This document shows positions 32,887 to 42,389 of a stretch of 64,000 nucleotides of DNA, in pieces. Source of the DNA: Pyrenochaeta sp. MPI-SDFR-AT-0127 (lineage: Eukaryota; Ascomycota; Dothideomycetes; Pleosporales; Cucurbitariaceae); NCBI GenBank assembly GCA_020747015.1, contig JAGTJM010000068.1, positions 1 to 64,000 of the forward strand, read 5' to 3'. The notes under the pieces are model-generated. The model saw only the letters and a program-made list of their open reading frames with translations, ran no database searches and was not told the origin of the DNA. Each line of letters opens with the position of its first letter. Positions within the stretch are counted from its first letter, which is position 1. The position numbers and the translations under genes are program-made.

Positions 32887-34814
32887 ATGGCACTACTGCT
32901 AATACTGGTTACAGCCTACCAAATTTGCCTTAAGATCTGGCGGAGTGCTTATCGAGACTTCAAATGCGACCTCAGGAGAACGCAATGGCTCCGCGGAATT
33001 GGCTGGACAGGCGGAGTTATTTGGCTCCTCGGCCTTATCGCGAGTGCAATTTACATTGGCACTGCGTTTCTAACAGACACGAGTACTGCGTGCCAACCTG
33101 ATGGCTCTTTTAGACTCAGTCCCGAGACGTACAGCATGTGGTCGTCGTCAGGATTTTTTCAAATCACCCTTGGTGGGGGCCATCTCACGTTTGCAGAAGC
33201 AAAAGTCGTTGACATTGTGTGGGACATTGTGAGTTATATAATAGGCTAGTATGGACATCAGTTAATACATGGCAGGGCATTGGACGTGGAGGCCAGTTCA
33301 TCTTAGCATTCATTTCCTGGCGAGTATTCGTCAAGTATGTCACAATGTGCATGGAGATTGAACCTGTCACCTACCAACTATTCCGCACCATATTTATCGA
33401 GACCGAGCCTTCTCTTCCCTCGACCTACCGGACTATTAAGAGCTTTATTTTTCAGCGGAGACTACGATCCAGGACTGCTATGACTTTCATGGTGGTCACC
33501 ATGGTCTTCATCCTTGCATTCCCCACTCTCATCAGCGCTATGAGCGGCTACGATGCGAATGTCGGCTCGCATATGCGAGACCGTGATGACAACTTGATAC
33601 CGTTCCAAAACTTTTCAAGGATACTATATGTTGTTCATGATGGGTGGAGGATTAACCAAGATGGCAACTATTGGGTTACAGACGTATTTTACAACCCAAA
33701 ATCGGGTATGGCAATTGTTCAAACTCAGGCGCGTGCTTTCAGTACGAACGGCGGCTGACATCCGTGTGCAGGCGATCCAGTCTTGGGCCGAAGTGCTATT
33801 TGTGAGGGGTATTACCGACACCAAAACAAAACTGATTGCAATTTGCAGAATTCCGTCTCTGAATGTAAGGTATACATGCTCAATCTCTCATATTTGTGGC
33901 TGACAAGCAGCAGATGTCATTGCTCATGGACTTGGGGGAAGGAAAAATGAATCCACTCGCTTCGACAACTGGACAACTGGGCAAAACATCACACTCCCAG
34001 CACCGGCCCTTAACATCACCGCGTATGTCAGTGATGATAAAAGGTTAGGTGGACAAAGTTCTTCAGGCATACTAGAGGAGTCTTGGGTGCGAATGAATGA
34101 AACATTCAACATCACATACATCAAGGAGAATGGCACTTGTCAGACCATGGGTGTAAGTAGCATTTGCCCTTATCCACTCTAATCCAACACCGCTGACTGT
34201 CGTAGGATTATCAATGGGGGTTCTCATTCTTGCAGCTCTTCTGCTGCCTCATCTTCTTAATAGGCTGGACAATCGGGCTCTACATCATGTGGTTTCGAAC
34301 GCACAGGGCCATGAAGCGTCGAAAACGCCGTACGGACGATGTTTCCGGAGAACACAGGGCAGTCATCGAATTAGCTGCTACAATGCAGTACGAGCTTGAC
34401 ATTCAAGATATTGATCCCTCTCTGCTGAGAGAGGAAACATTGAAAGAACGAGTTGACAAAGAGCTCAGAGGCGGCGCAATCTCGTACGCCTATGCCAAGA
34501 TTGAAGTGCAAGCAGACAGCAGTAGCAAAGGCCGGGGAAGCATTAAGGCCTGGTTTAGAAGAGAAAAATGGTGGTTCTCCGCAATAGTCTTCACGTCTTT
34601 GTTGTGCTCGACAATTTGGATGTCGAGCATGTACAGTGCCTACGGCGAGCCGCAAGGCGCAATGTGGTTCTGGGCCTGGTGTTTTGGTGTGTGGTTCGGA
34701 CAGTTCTGGGCATTTTGCATAGGCACGACAACTGGGAGCAGGATGCTCATTATATTATTCTGGAGTGCCGTCGCTGCGATTGTGGTAATAATCTGCGCAA
34801 GCATTAATCCATGA
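32887..34814 (+). CDS. Five-exon polytopic membrane protein, unknown
   Basis: Exons 32887-33228, 33276-33705, 33772-33864, 33914-34152 and 34206-34814 join in frame to 570 residues. Donors are GTGAGT, GTATGG, GTAAGG and GTAAGT; all acceptors are CAG or TAG, and a CTGAC branch lies before the third acceptor. Order: N-terminal span, span near residue 40-60, a CQPDGSF segment, then VDIVWDI..GIGRGGQFILAFISWRVF, a recurring motif of this fungal family. A span near 175 (TFMVVTMVFILAFPTLISA), an extracellular section with several N-x-T/S sites (DNWTTGQNITLP, NITYIKENGTC), the DYQWGFSFLQLFCCLIFLIGW span, a cytoplasmic coiled Glu/Lys-rich part, and two or three C-terminal spans follow. The start is the weakest point: the upstream frame begins at a TTG. 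Confidence 0.8.
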
Positions 34815-34901
34815 GTACGGATTCTGGGCATGCGTGCAAAGCATACAATAGTTTTATATTTTAATGAGTGTTGAAGCGCCTTATAAACTTCACCATCACC
34901 C

Positions 34902-35223
34902 CTAGATGGGTTGAGGAGCACTGACTGATAGTCGTCCCCAACGAATATTCACTGCAATGCTGACAAACCAAATAAACATGGTGATGGAGAATACTAGGCA
35001 ATCTCGACAGCAGCATTGAAGGTCTTGGGTTAGTATGGCCCCAGTAGATATAAAGCTGGAGCAGTAAATGCAAAGGAAACTGGCAATACACACATTGCGC
35101 TACAATTCGTAAGAATCGTAAAGGAAATATGGATAGACCAGAGGGCCCTAGCTTTTGACTGCGTCTCCGACGTGCAAAGACTCTTAGGTAGGTAAGCGCT
35201 CCAAGTATACTGGTCAAAGAGAG
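34902..35223 (-). pseudogene. Membrane-protein gene fragment with relic splice sites
   Basis: The minus strand has a textbook intron end (CTAAC, TACTAAT, TTATTTCAG) just before 35223. A protein-like frame with hydrophobic stretches then runs to about 35030 (SIHISFTILTNCSAM), where it meets a perfect TACTAAC. Beyond it another frame ends with FSITMFIWFVSIAVNIRWG and stops at 34902. Joining these needs a donor near 35092 and an acceptor near 34995. No upstream start exon could be found before the ankyrin gene region, so it is either truncated or its first exon is missed. Confidence 0.3.
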
Positions 35224-35440
35224 CTGAAATAAGTAGAAGATGTATTAGTATGTTAGTTGCTAACGAGTCTATAATATTAGCCTTGATGGATTTGAACCTA
35301 TGTGAGGCTGTGGGGTCGAGAGATGGGGCGAGGTTGAGCCCGGAATGCGGGTTATGTCGTCATCGAAGCGTCACTGCTTAACAACGCGTCTTTTGCTATG
35401 ACTGAGCATTTGCCATCTAGCTTTTGCAATGTGAAAGCCA
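35224..35440. other. Intergenic, no gene seen
   Basis: Shared upstream region between the fragment (-) and the ankyrin gene (+). Confidence 0.35.
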
Positions 35441-35446
35441 TATAAT
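35441..35446 (+). promoter_or_regulatory. TATA box candidate
   Basis: TATAAT lies about 105 bp before the ankyrin-protein ATG at 35547. Confidence 0.4.
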
Positions 35447-35546
35447 ACTAGGCAGTCTGCCTTCACGTACTCTTTTGTAAATCACTCTAATATCAAGTGC
35501 GAAATTTCAAAGTGCAGTTGACAACCGCGAATTGGTCGACGGCAAC

Positions 35547-36068
35547 ATGTCAACGTACGAAGAAGCATATGGACAACACGCAGCAAGCGCACCTGGCGCA
35601 ACTGGAGAAAGCATAGAACAGCAGCCAGAGGGATCTAAATCACCAGCAAACCTCCCTCCAGCGGCCCTGGAGCTCGCGGCAAAGTTGTTCGATCTGGCGC
35701 GAAATGGCGACACATCAACCCTCCAACAATACGTCAGCGCCGGCATACCCAAGAACCTCACCAACGCATCAGGCGACACTTTATTAATGCTCACTGCATA
35801 CCACGGGCACGCAGAAACAGCAAAGATGCTGCTCGATGCCGGCGCGGATGCAAACGTGCTGAATGGAAGAGGGCAGAGCCCAATAGCTGGCGCGGTGTTC
35901 AAAGGCTACGATGACGTTGTCAGGGCTTTATATCAGGGCGGTGCGGATATTCAGCTTGGGCATCCCAATGCGGTGGACTGCGCAAGGATGTTCAAAAGAG
36001 GGGACTGTTTGAAGTTGTTTGGGATAGAAGAGGGTGAAGGGATGACTATACCCGTGCAAAGTGTGTGA
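35547..36068 (+). CDS. Small ankyrin-repeat protein
   Basis: A single exon of 173 residues from the first ATG (35547); the frame upstream opens only at a TTG. The N-terminal 45 residues are polar and probably disordered. From residue 46 come three ankyrin-like units: ALELAAKLFDLARNGDTSTL, then SGDTLLMLTAYHGHAETAKM followed by LLDAGADANVLN, then GQSPIAGAVFKGYDDVVRAL with a GADI turn. The last unit is degenerate (AVDCARMFKRGDCLKLFG). This compact form matches a stand-alone ankyrin family shared by fungi and bacteria. It has no enzyme domain, so it probably acts as a protein-binding adaptor in the cytosol; the partner is unknown. Confidence 0.88.
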   Translation: MSTYEEAYGQHAASAPGATGESIEQQPEGSKSPANLPPAALELAAKLFDLARNGDTSTLQQYVSAGIPKNLTNASGDTLLMLTAYHGHAETAKMLLDAGADANVLNGRGQSPIAGAVFKGYDDVVRALYQGGADIQLGHPNAVDCARMFKRGDCLKLFGIEEGEGMTIPVQSV

Positions 36069-36866
36069 GATAGTTGGCATATACTTGAGGGCCTTTAGGG
36101 CTTTCGAAACTAGACCACTTGTTCTGTGATACTGAGGGGCACGCGTGCTGTATCAGATATACTATGCCAGACTTGAATCATTGTCGAGTCGCATAAATCA
36201 AGCTGCGATGCGGTTGGATAAGCAAATTAAGTGTTCATAAAAGCACTATGGATCTTTTAGAATATTTGAACATAACAGGATTTGTGATAAGACTACTTTG
36301 GCTCACTCTGCAGCTTCTCTGACTCGGGTAGGCCACTTTCTCCTAATGCACGATACTACGCGTCTTCCTACATGCTATACGAACAAACTCCCCATCTCGG
36401 TCCCCACCGCTAACCCTTGCGTCCCTCCGATCTGGGTCTCCACACAGCCTTCACGATCGAAATCGGCCCGGGAAGCAGGGAACCCAGTGATCAAGGGCGT
36501 TGCAGTCATTTCAGCCCAAGAACACGCACAGCAAGGTGGGCAGCGCCACGCAATTAGCGAAAGACGCTTCTTGCGCAGTCAAAAAAGTCCAGCAAGTCGC
36601 GGCGCCGTTGCACCCTCCTAGTGGCCGATGCAACGTCGAGGGCGCGTGGAAACTTGATCCGCACGCGGGACGATCACTAGGTCTGGAGCCCTGGGTGACG
36701 GGTGGGTAGGGGGCTAATGACGTAGTTATGCCACCCCAACACACCCCTGTCAGATCGCTGCATTCAAGCTACCAAGCAAACCTGCCCACCATGATCTCAG
36801 ATGCGTGGCAGATGAGATCACTGGCAGGCATCAGCGAGGCTTGGATATGGGGGGGCCCTGTTGCTG
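36069..36866. other. Intergenic, no gene seen
   Basis: 3' flank of the ankyrin gene and distal promoter of the next gene. A CCCCT box, the form of the yeast stress element, occurs near 36744 but single copies are common by chance. Confidence 0.4.
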
Positions 36867-36873
36867 TATATAA
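36867..36873 (+). promoter_or_regulatory. TATA box candidate
   Basis: TATATAA lies 157 bp before the ATG at 37030. The leader between them is A/T- and C-rich, as usual for strongly regulated fungal genes. Confidence 0.45.
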
Positions 36874-37029
36874 TAGAGCATGTCGTCGTAATTCCGTGCA
36901 GAGAGAGTGTTTAGATATATATCATTCCATCAATACCAACTTTCTACATACAAAACATTTTGTTGGGTTCCAAAGAGCTGAAAAAACTCACTTCACACAT
37001 CTCCATATATTGCGTAATTTTCCATCACA

Positions 37030-37215
37030 ATGGCCGACAAGACCGAGAAGCAAAAGACCTACCGCGAAGCCGCAGGAGACTATTACAACAAACAGTATGA
37101 AAGCTGGATGCCATGGATCGAAGACAAATACCTGGCATGGTTCACAAAAGACAACAAAGCCTCCTACGCTACAAAACGTACGTAGTACTATCTTTACCCT
37201 CCATCTCATACTTTG

Positions 37216-37301
<86 letters not shown>

Positions 37302-37707
37302 CACACGACGCTAACCACCCCCTCGCACAATAGAAAGCCTCGATAAAACAAAAGTAACAGGCATCGACCAAGTCGACACGCTGCAAGACGGCGTCCACGG
37401 CCTCGTGTCGGGCCAAGTAGGCAAAGGCGGGCTGGCCCAACCCATCGGCGACGCGTTTTCCAAGGAGGGCATCAACCGCGCCGAGCGCGGGGGCAAGGAC
37501 GACAAGGGGCGGCCGCTCGAGGCACAGGGCCCGCTGGGTGGGTATGGACAGAGTGCTGCGGATGGGGTCAAGGGCGGTGCGGGAGCGGTTGCCGAGGGGG
37601 TGACGGGTGGTGCGAAGAATGCGGGGGGGTATTTGGGGGGTTCTTTGGGGGAAAGAAGGAGGAGAGGAAGTAGTGGGGGTTGGTTTTTGCGCAGGGATTT
37701 CTTATGA
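37030..37707 (+). CDS. Small Gly-rich LEA-like / stress-type protein
   Basis: Exons 37030-37177 and 37334-37707 give 173 residues. Donor GTACGT, branch GCTAAC at 37310-37315, acceptor TAG at 37333; the join restores TK-Q-SLDKTKVTG. The N-terminal 50 residues are charged with several Tyr/Trp. The middle carries GQVGKGGLAQPIGDAFSKEG and NRAERGGKDDKGRP, then a Gly/Ala-rich part and a basic C-terminus. No signal peptide or membrane span. The composition (hydrophilic, Gly-rich, K/E/D-rich) resembles fungal late-embryogenesis-abundant-like or conidiation-associated proteins; that link is by composition and not by a defined domain. The intron (156 bp) is largely a CA microsatellite. Confidence 0.8.
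37218..37306 (+). repeat. (CA)n microsatellite inside an intron
   Basis: Two perfect alternating C-A blocks, 37218-37261 (44 bp) and 37264-37299 (36 bp), are separated by TG and followed by TGCACAC. The block fills over half of the 156-bp intron of the 37030 gene, ending 4 bp before the branch-point motif. Confidence 0.97.
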
Positions 37708-38385
37708 TACCATGGTATGGATTGGATGGGTTGTTTTGGTTTAGATTGTATACCCGGTGCTTGCTAGAGTTTGTTCTTCACAGTGCGTAGGATTTAATCA
37801 TCAATTTCTCACTGCTCGCTGTCAGCATTCCAAAGAAGTGAACATGTGAGAGCAGGTCATGCGGAAGAGAAGAAAGTGAAGCGAGTCGTGTTAAGTATTT
37901 ACATGAAGCACTGGCTAATCGTGCGGAACAAAGTTGGGGACTCCGAAGCCTCGTCAGTAGTCTGACTGCCCGCTATCAACAAACTCCATGCCATTCACAA
38001 ACACCTATGCTCCATACGCTTGTTTTGATGCACGAGAACAACTCGGTCGCAATAACGCTCAAACCCCTATGTAAAATCGTATCGAACGATGTGAAGTTGT
38101 TACAGCAAATCGTATAGACCGTCATACCTCGACAAGTAATCCAGTAAATGCCGAAGTGACGCGCGCACGGTCAAGAAATCGTGTATCTGTCTACCAAATG
38201 CGTCTTGATCCCGTGTCTGCCCCGTGGAGTCTGCAGTCCTATCTCTTATCATGTCGAAGACGTTGACAACTTGCTTGCTGGGCTTGGGCCCGTCACACGT
38301 CGACCGGACAGTAGACTAGGGACCCTGGGTGTAAATCATTACAGTCGTTAACAAATGCTCAATGCTTTTGATGCATCTCTTCTGC
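37708..38385. other. Intergenic between convergent genes
   Basis: 3' flanks of the LEA-like gene (+) and the long disordered protein (-). No feature seen. Confidence 0.4.
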
Positions 38386-41034
38386 TCACTCTCCAGTACT
38401 TCCTCCTCTTCTCCTCCGGCCTAGGCTCACGCTGCGCCCGAGCTCGGATATGCCACCAATAGAGTTTCGGTTGGGGTTTCGAGCAGCGCCCAACTGGGCT
38501 CTGGCTCTTAGATTACCAGATATCTGCTTCTCGTATGCTGGAGAGGCCTCGCGGTTCAAATCATAACGTCTCTGACCATCCCTGAACAGCAGACTATTCT
38601 CGTTTGGAATACCCGAGATGGTGGGTCGACGGAGGCCCGAGGTAGTTTGAAGCGCAGGCGAAGGCTGGAGCTCCGGTAAGGGTTCTCGCGAAGTGTATTG
38701 TCTGCTGCTACTGAATCTGTTCTTCTCAGCCGAACGAACAGACCTGAAGTCCGTCATGGCGCGAGAGGGTGCTCGGAGGATTGGGTCATCATCGTCGTCG
38801 TTGACGCTTTCCCGAGTGCGGTGGAGGCTTGTGCCAGCTCTTTGCAACCGCGACGGAGTATGTCTGTCATCGAAAGGCTCCTGGCTGGATTCTCGTTGGC
38901 CGGCAGCGAGCATGCTTGTCCTTCGGGCTTCAATTCGTGAGAGCGCTCTACTAGGGCTGACGCTGGACAGTGTGTTGCTCTCTGGCTCGATGCTCTGTCG
39001 CACAGTGGGGGACTCGCCATTGATCTGGACGCTCGGGCGGCGCGAAACTGGGGCTGCAGACAACCTCAAGGCTGGACTTGACATGCCTGTCTTGGTATCG
39101 CACATGGCTATACAGAGTTCTGTCAAGCTGCGGCAGATGTTGTCAGCTTTGCGACGAACTTGGCGATCAGACACAATGGTCCCGCCGAGGATGGAGCTGG
39201 CCGAGTGGAGTGTTCCCTGGGGTCCAGCGCTGCCGCTCATTTCCGCCAGAGTGAGTGCTTCTGATGCCGTTGCTTCCAGTGCACGGTAAACAGAGGGCGA
39301 GATGTGCTGTCGGGCCTTGGCGAGAGCATCTCGCAGCAGAGGCTGAATTCTGCTATTACTCGGTGTGTGTGTCTCCACTGTCGACTCGGAAGGAGACGCA
39401 TTGGACTTTCGTTGTTGATTTGGCGAAGAAGACACTGTTGTGGCAGACGTGTTTGCAGTGCGAGGACGATCGGCGGAAGCTTGAGAAATGACGGCACCAG
39501 CAGTCGCAGGAATTTTTCCTCCCAGCTCAATTTTCCGGATCCTCGTCTTCAGCTCGTCCAGCTCGTCCCATACCGACGTTGCAGGCCCAGTTGAGCCATG
39601 TGACTCGGTCCCATCAGCACGAGAAGCAATCTCATACACTGCCTCGATATGCGGCGTCCTGGTATCGTCACGTGAAGACGAGTAGTTGAGGTTGGAGGGC
39701 CGGTAGGTTCCGGTCCGTTGGGGCGGTGTATGGAGAGTGTCTGGTTGCGACGGGCGCCGGGAGAATTGGGCAAGGAAGTCGCGCGGCGAGAGCTCGGCGT
39801 CCTTTCTTGAGAAGGAGGGCTTAGATGAAAGCTCAGGGGGGCCGCGGGTCCGGGGGGTGGTGAGGGCTGGTGGTTGGGGAGATTGGTCGTAGAGGTTCCT
39901 GGATGAGGTCGGCAGGTGCGATACTCGGCGCTGACCGGCGGACCTGGAGTCGGCATGGGGGGCTATCCTGGTAGTAGTAGGCGTTGTGGAGGTGGAGTGC
40001 ACGGGCGAGGGAGAGTGCAGAGCAGATGGCAGCGACTGGCGATTGTTCACTCGCGCAATGCGTGACTGCAATGGTTAGTTAGTATTTGTGCATTGCTTGG
40101 GGGTTTCCCTTGGTTGGTTATGCCCAAAAGAAAAAAAAAAGAACCAAGCACTCACCTTGAGCCTGTCGATGCGGGCAGTGGAGTCAGCTGGTCGCTGCTT
40201 TGGCGCACTGTCTGCAGCGATATTCATAAAGAGATCTTCCGTGTGCTCGCCGTCGGTGCCCGAGTTGTCTGCGGCTCCATGGTGGCTGCGGGGGCCAGAC
40301 TCGTACTCGGACGAGTCGTCGACGGAGCTCGTCATGTGTCGGGCGGGCCGAGAGCTGCTGGTCGAGTCTCGTCGCGGGTGGGCGGGCCTGTTGTTTGTTT
40401 GTTGTTGTGGTTGCGGGGCCTCGCGCAAGTCCACCGAGTCGTCCCTGCGCCGGCGGGTGGATGGGAGCGAGCCGGCGGGCGATACCAGGCCCGACTGCAC
40501 AAACTGCTGCTGTGCAAAGGCAAAGTCGGCGGCCTTGTGCGAGGAGCTGCGGCGGACAATGTCTGAATTGCCACGGGTGACTAAGGTGACGGGCGGTCCT
40601 CGGGAATTGTCTATGCCATGACCACTGTGGGAAGCGGGCGGACGTCTGGTGCCAGGCGATCGCGGGTCCTGGCCTGCTGGTGCTGGTGCTGGTGCTGGGG
40701 CAGACTGCTGCGGGGCGAAGTACGAGGGCGAGACTGCTGCTGCTGCTGCTGAGGGCGAGGGCTGGGGCGCAAAGGGAGCTGTTGGGGTCGAGGGATTGGT
40801 TGCGCGGCGTGAGCGTGAAGACGACGCTGTGGTGGTGGTGGTGGAGAGCACAGCAGTGGCAGCGGCGGCGGCGGCAGTGGAGCTGGTCGATGGGGTGCGC
40901 TGCAGCGTGGGCGCGTCCGGGGCCGTGTGGGTGCGCTGGTGGGCGTGGTGGGCGTGAGGCTGGCGGTGTTTTTGGTGTTTTTGTTGTTGTAGTAATCCTC
41001 CTCCAGACGACTTCCGAGAATGGGTCGTCGGCAT
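38386..41034 (-). CDS. Long disordered Ser/Pro/Arg-rich protein
   Basis: Exon 1 40156-41034 and exon 2 38386-40065 give 852 residues. The 90-bp intron has a GTGAGT donor, CTAAC branch and TTGCAG acceptor, phase 0. The first 300 residues hold His/Gln-rich, poly-Ala, poly-Thr, Pro-Ala and Gln tracts, typical of disorder. Near residue 460 there is a short ordered-looking helix, VWDELDELKTRIRKIELGGKIP. A second block at about 540-600 (LLRDALAKARQHISPSVYRALEATASEALTLAEMSG and the DRQVRRKADNICRSLTELCIAMCD helix) is probably folded. These blocks recur in large uncharacterised fungal proteins. The long positively charged, Ser-rich linkers look like a scaffold and phosphorylation target. The ATG at 41034 is preferred; an in-frame ATG at 41106 would add 24 residues. 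Confidence 0.75.
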
Positions 41035-42389
41035 GGCTGCTGGCGGCAGGCTGTCCAAATGCGCTGGCACGCAGAAACACACACCAGACAGGGATTGCGC
41101 GCACACTGGTCGGCAGAGGGCATGCTCAGCGCGTCATGGCTGCTCCCAGTAGTCTCTAAGATTCCCGCAGTCTCTGCTCAGTGCCGTCTTGCTTGTTTCG
41201 CATGCTCCTGGATGGTCACGAAAAGGACGTCCCTCCGCGCAGCGACTTCTGGGATGTTGACGGCAGACTGATTCGTTGCTAGGGGAGGCCGGGCCACTGC
41301 TGCACGAGGCGTCACACTCGTCGAGGCCAGCAAATGGCGGCGCATCCACCCGCGCGCCCCCAGCCAGACCACCGCCAGCAACACCTCGACAGGTGACGTG
41401 CAGCACGAGACAAAGTGACGTGTTTGGTTGTGTCCTCGCAGCCTCGACGTGACTCGCAATAACACCGACTGCTATTGCTGTCGCCATCCTCCTCCACGGT
41501 GCCGCCAAAAAAAAAAAAACCCCCCCCGTCCTCATAGACGTCCACTGCACTGAATCAGAACATGTGAAACACGGCACCACATGGCCCGCCCGGCGACCAG
41601 ATACCGGGCTTTGGCCAGCAAGCTCCAAACCTGACACACCCAGCTCTGCATGACATGATGTGTTGACAGCCGTGGGAGGAGGAGGAGGAAACCCATTCTC
41701 TTCCTCACCCAGACGGCACTGGACAAGGGCATAGTCTCGAGTCATCTCGCTCATCAAAGTCTAACATCACTCTGGGAAGTTCCACCGTGAGCAAGCAATG
41801 CCCAAGCAGCAGACACTGCCTGTCCCTACGGCTCCAAGGGCACTCCCGTCTTCTCTTGCTCGTGGTTCCTGCAGATCTTACCCCCGGCCTGCCTCGACAC
41901 ATGGAGACGGGTGGTAAGCGAGCTGCAACGGCGCCGACACTCATGCGAGCACATCACAACTGGGGACATTCTGTGGCTCGTGCTCGACTGTGGCTGGGGA
42001 TAAAAGAAATTTGCCCAAACCTAACCTTTGTACTGCGGGTGGTGGAAGGATAATGAAAAAAAATGAACGCCATGTATCTCGCTGTCATTTGAGGTGCAAT
42101 GTGCAGCCGTTGACAAGGCGAAGAATCCGTCCTGCGCTAGCAGATCAGGCCGCCAGCATGGTCTCCACGCGAAGCGGCTAAGGCAATGCTGCATCTGAAC
42201 TTGCGCCGTGTTTCACTTGGGTGTAAGGTAGTTCACTGGCGCTGGAGGGGAGCGGCGAGGCGACCATTCAATCACGTGACATCGGCCAGCGGCAAAAGGA
42301 TGCGCCGACCAGCCTGGCGAAATAATCCTGTCCACCACGACGGCGACAGGCTCGACGCATTCCCAATACTCGACATCCCCCACCGCCAA
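41035..42389. other. Divergent promoter region
   Basis: Lies between the disordered protein (-) and the SNW gene (+). It contains an A13 run then C8 (41507-41527). Frames on the minus strand up to 207 codons occur here but have no domain signature and overlap several alternatives. Confidence 0.4.
41507..41527. repeat. A13-C8 homopolymer pair
   Basis: Thirteen A followed directly by eight C. Likely slippage-prone. Confidence 0.95.

Noticed and set aside
35270..35300. tRNA-like B-box (GGTTCAAATCC) on the minus strand
   Set aside because: The flanking stems do not pair as a T-arm and no acceptor or anticodon arm could be built.
41035..41106. N-terminal extension of the disordered protein
   Set aside because: Cys-rich segment unlike the rest; the ATG at 41034 starts the low-complexity protein.
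41134..41757. 207-codon minus-strand frame
   Set aside because: Skewed composition, overlaps other frames and a homopolymer pair, no domain or splice support.
42186..42389. N-terminal extension of the SNW protein
   Set aside because: Not similar to Prp45 N-termini; the ATG at 42390 precedes the conserved part.
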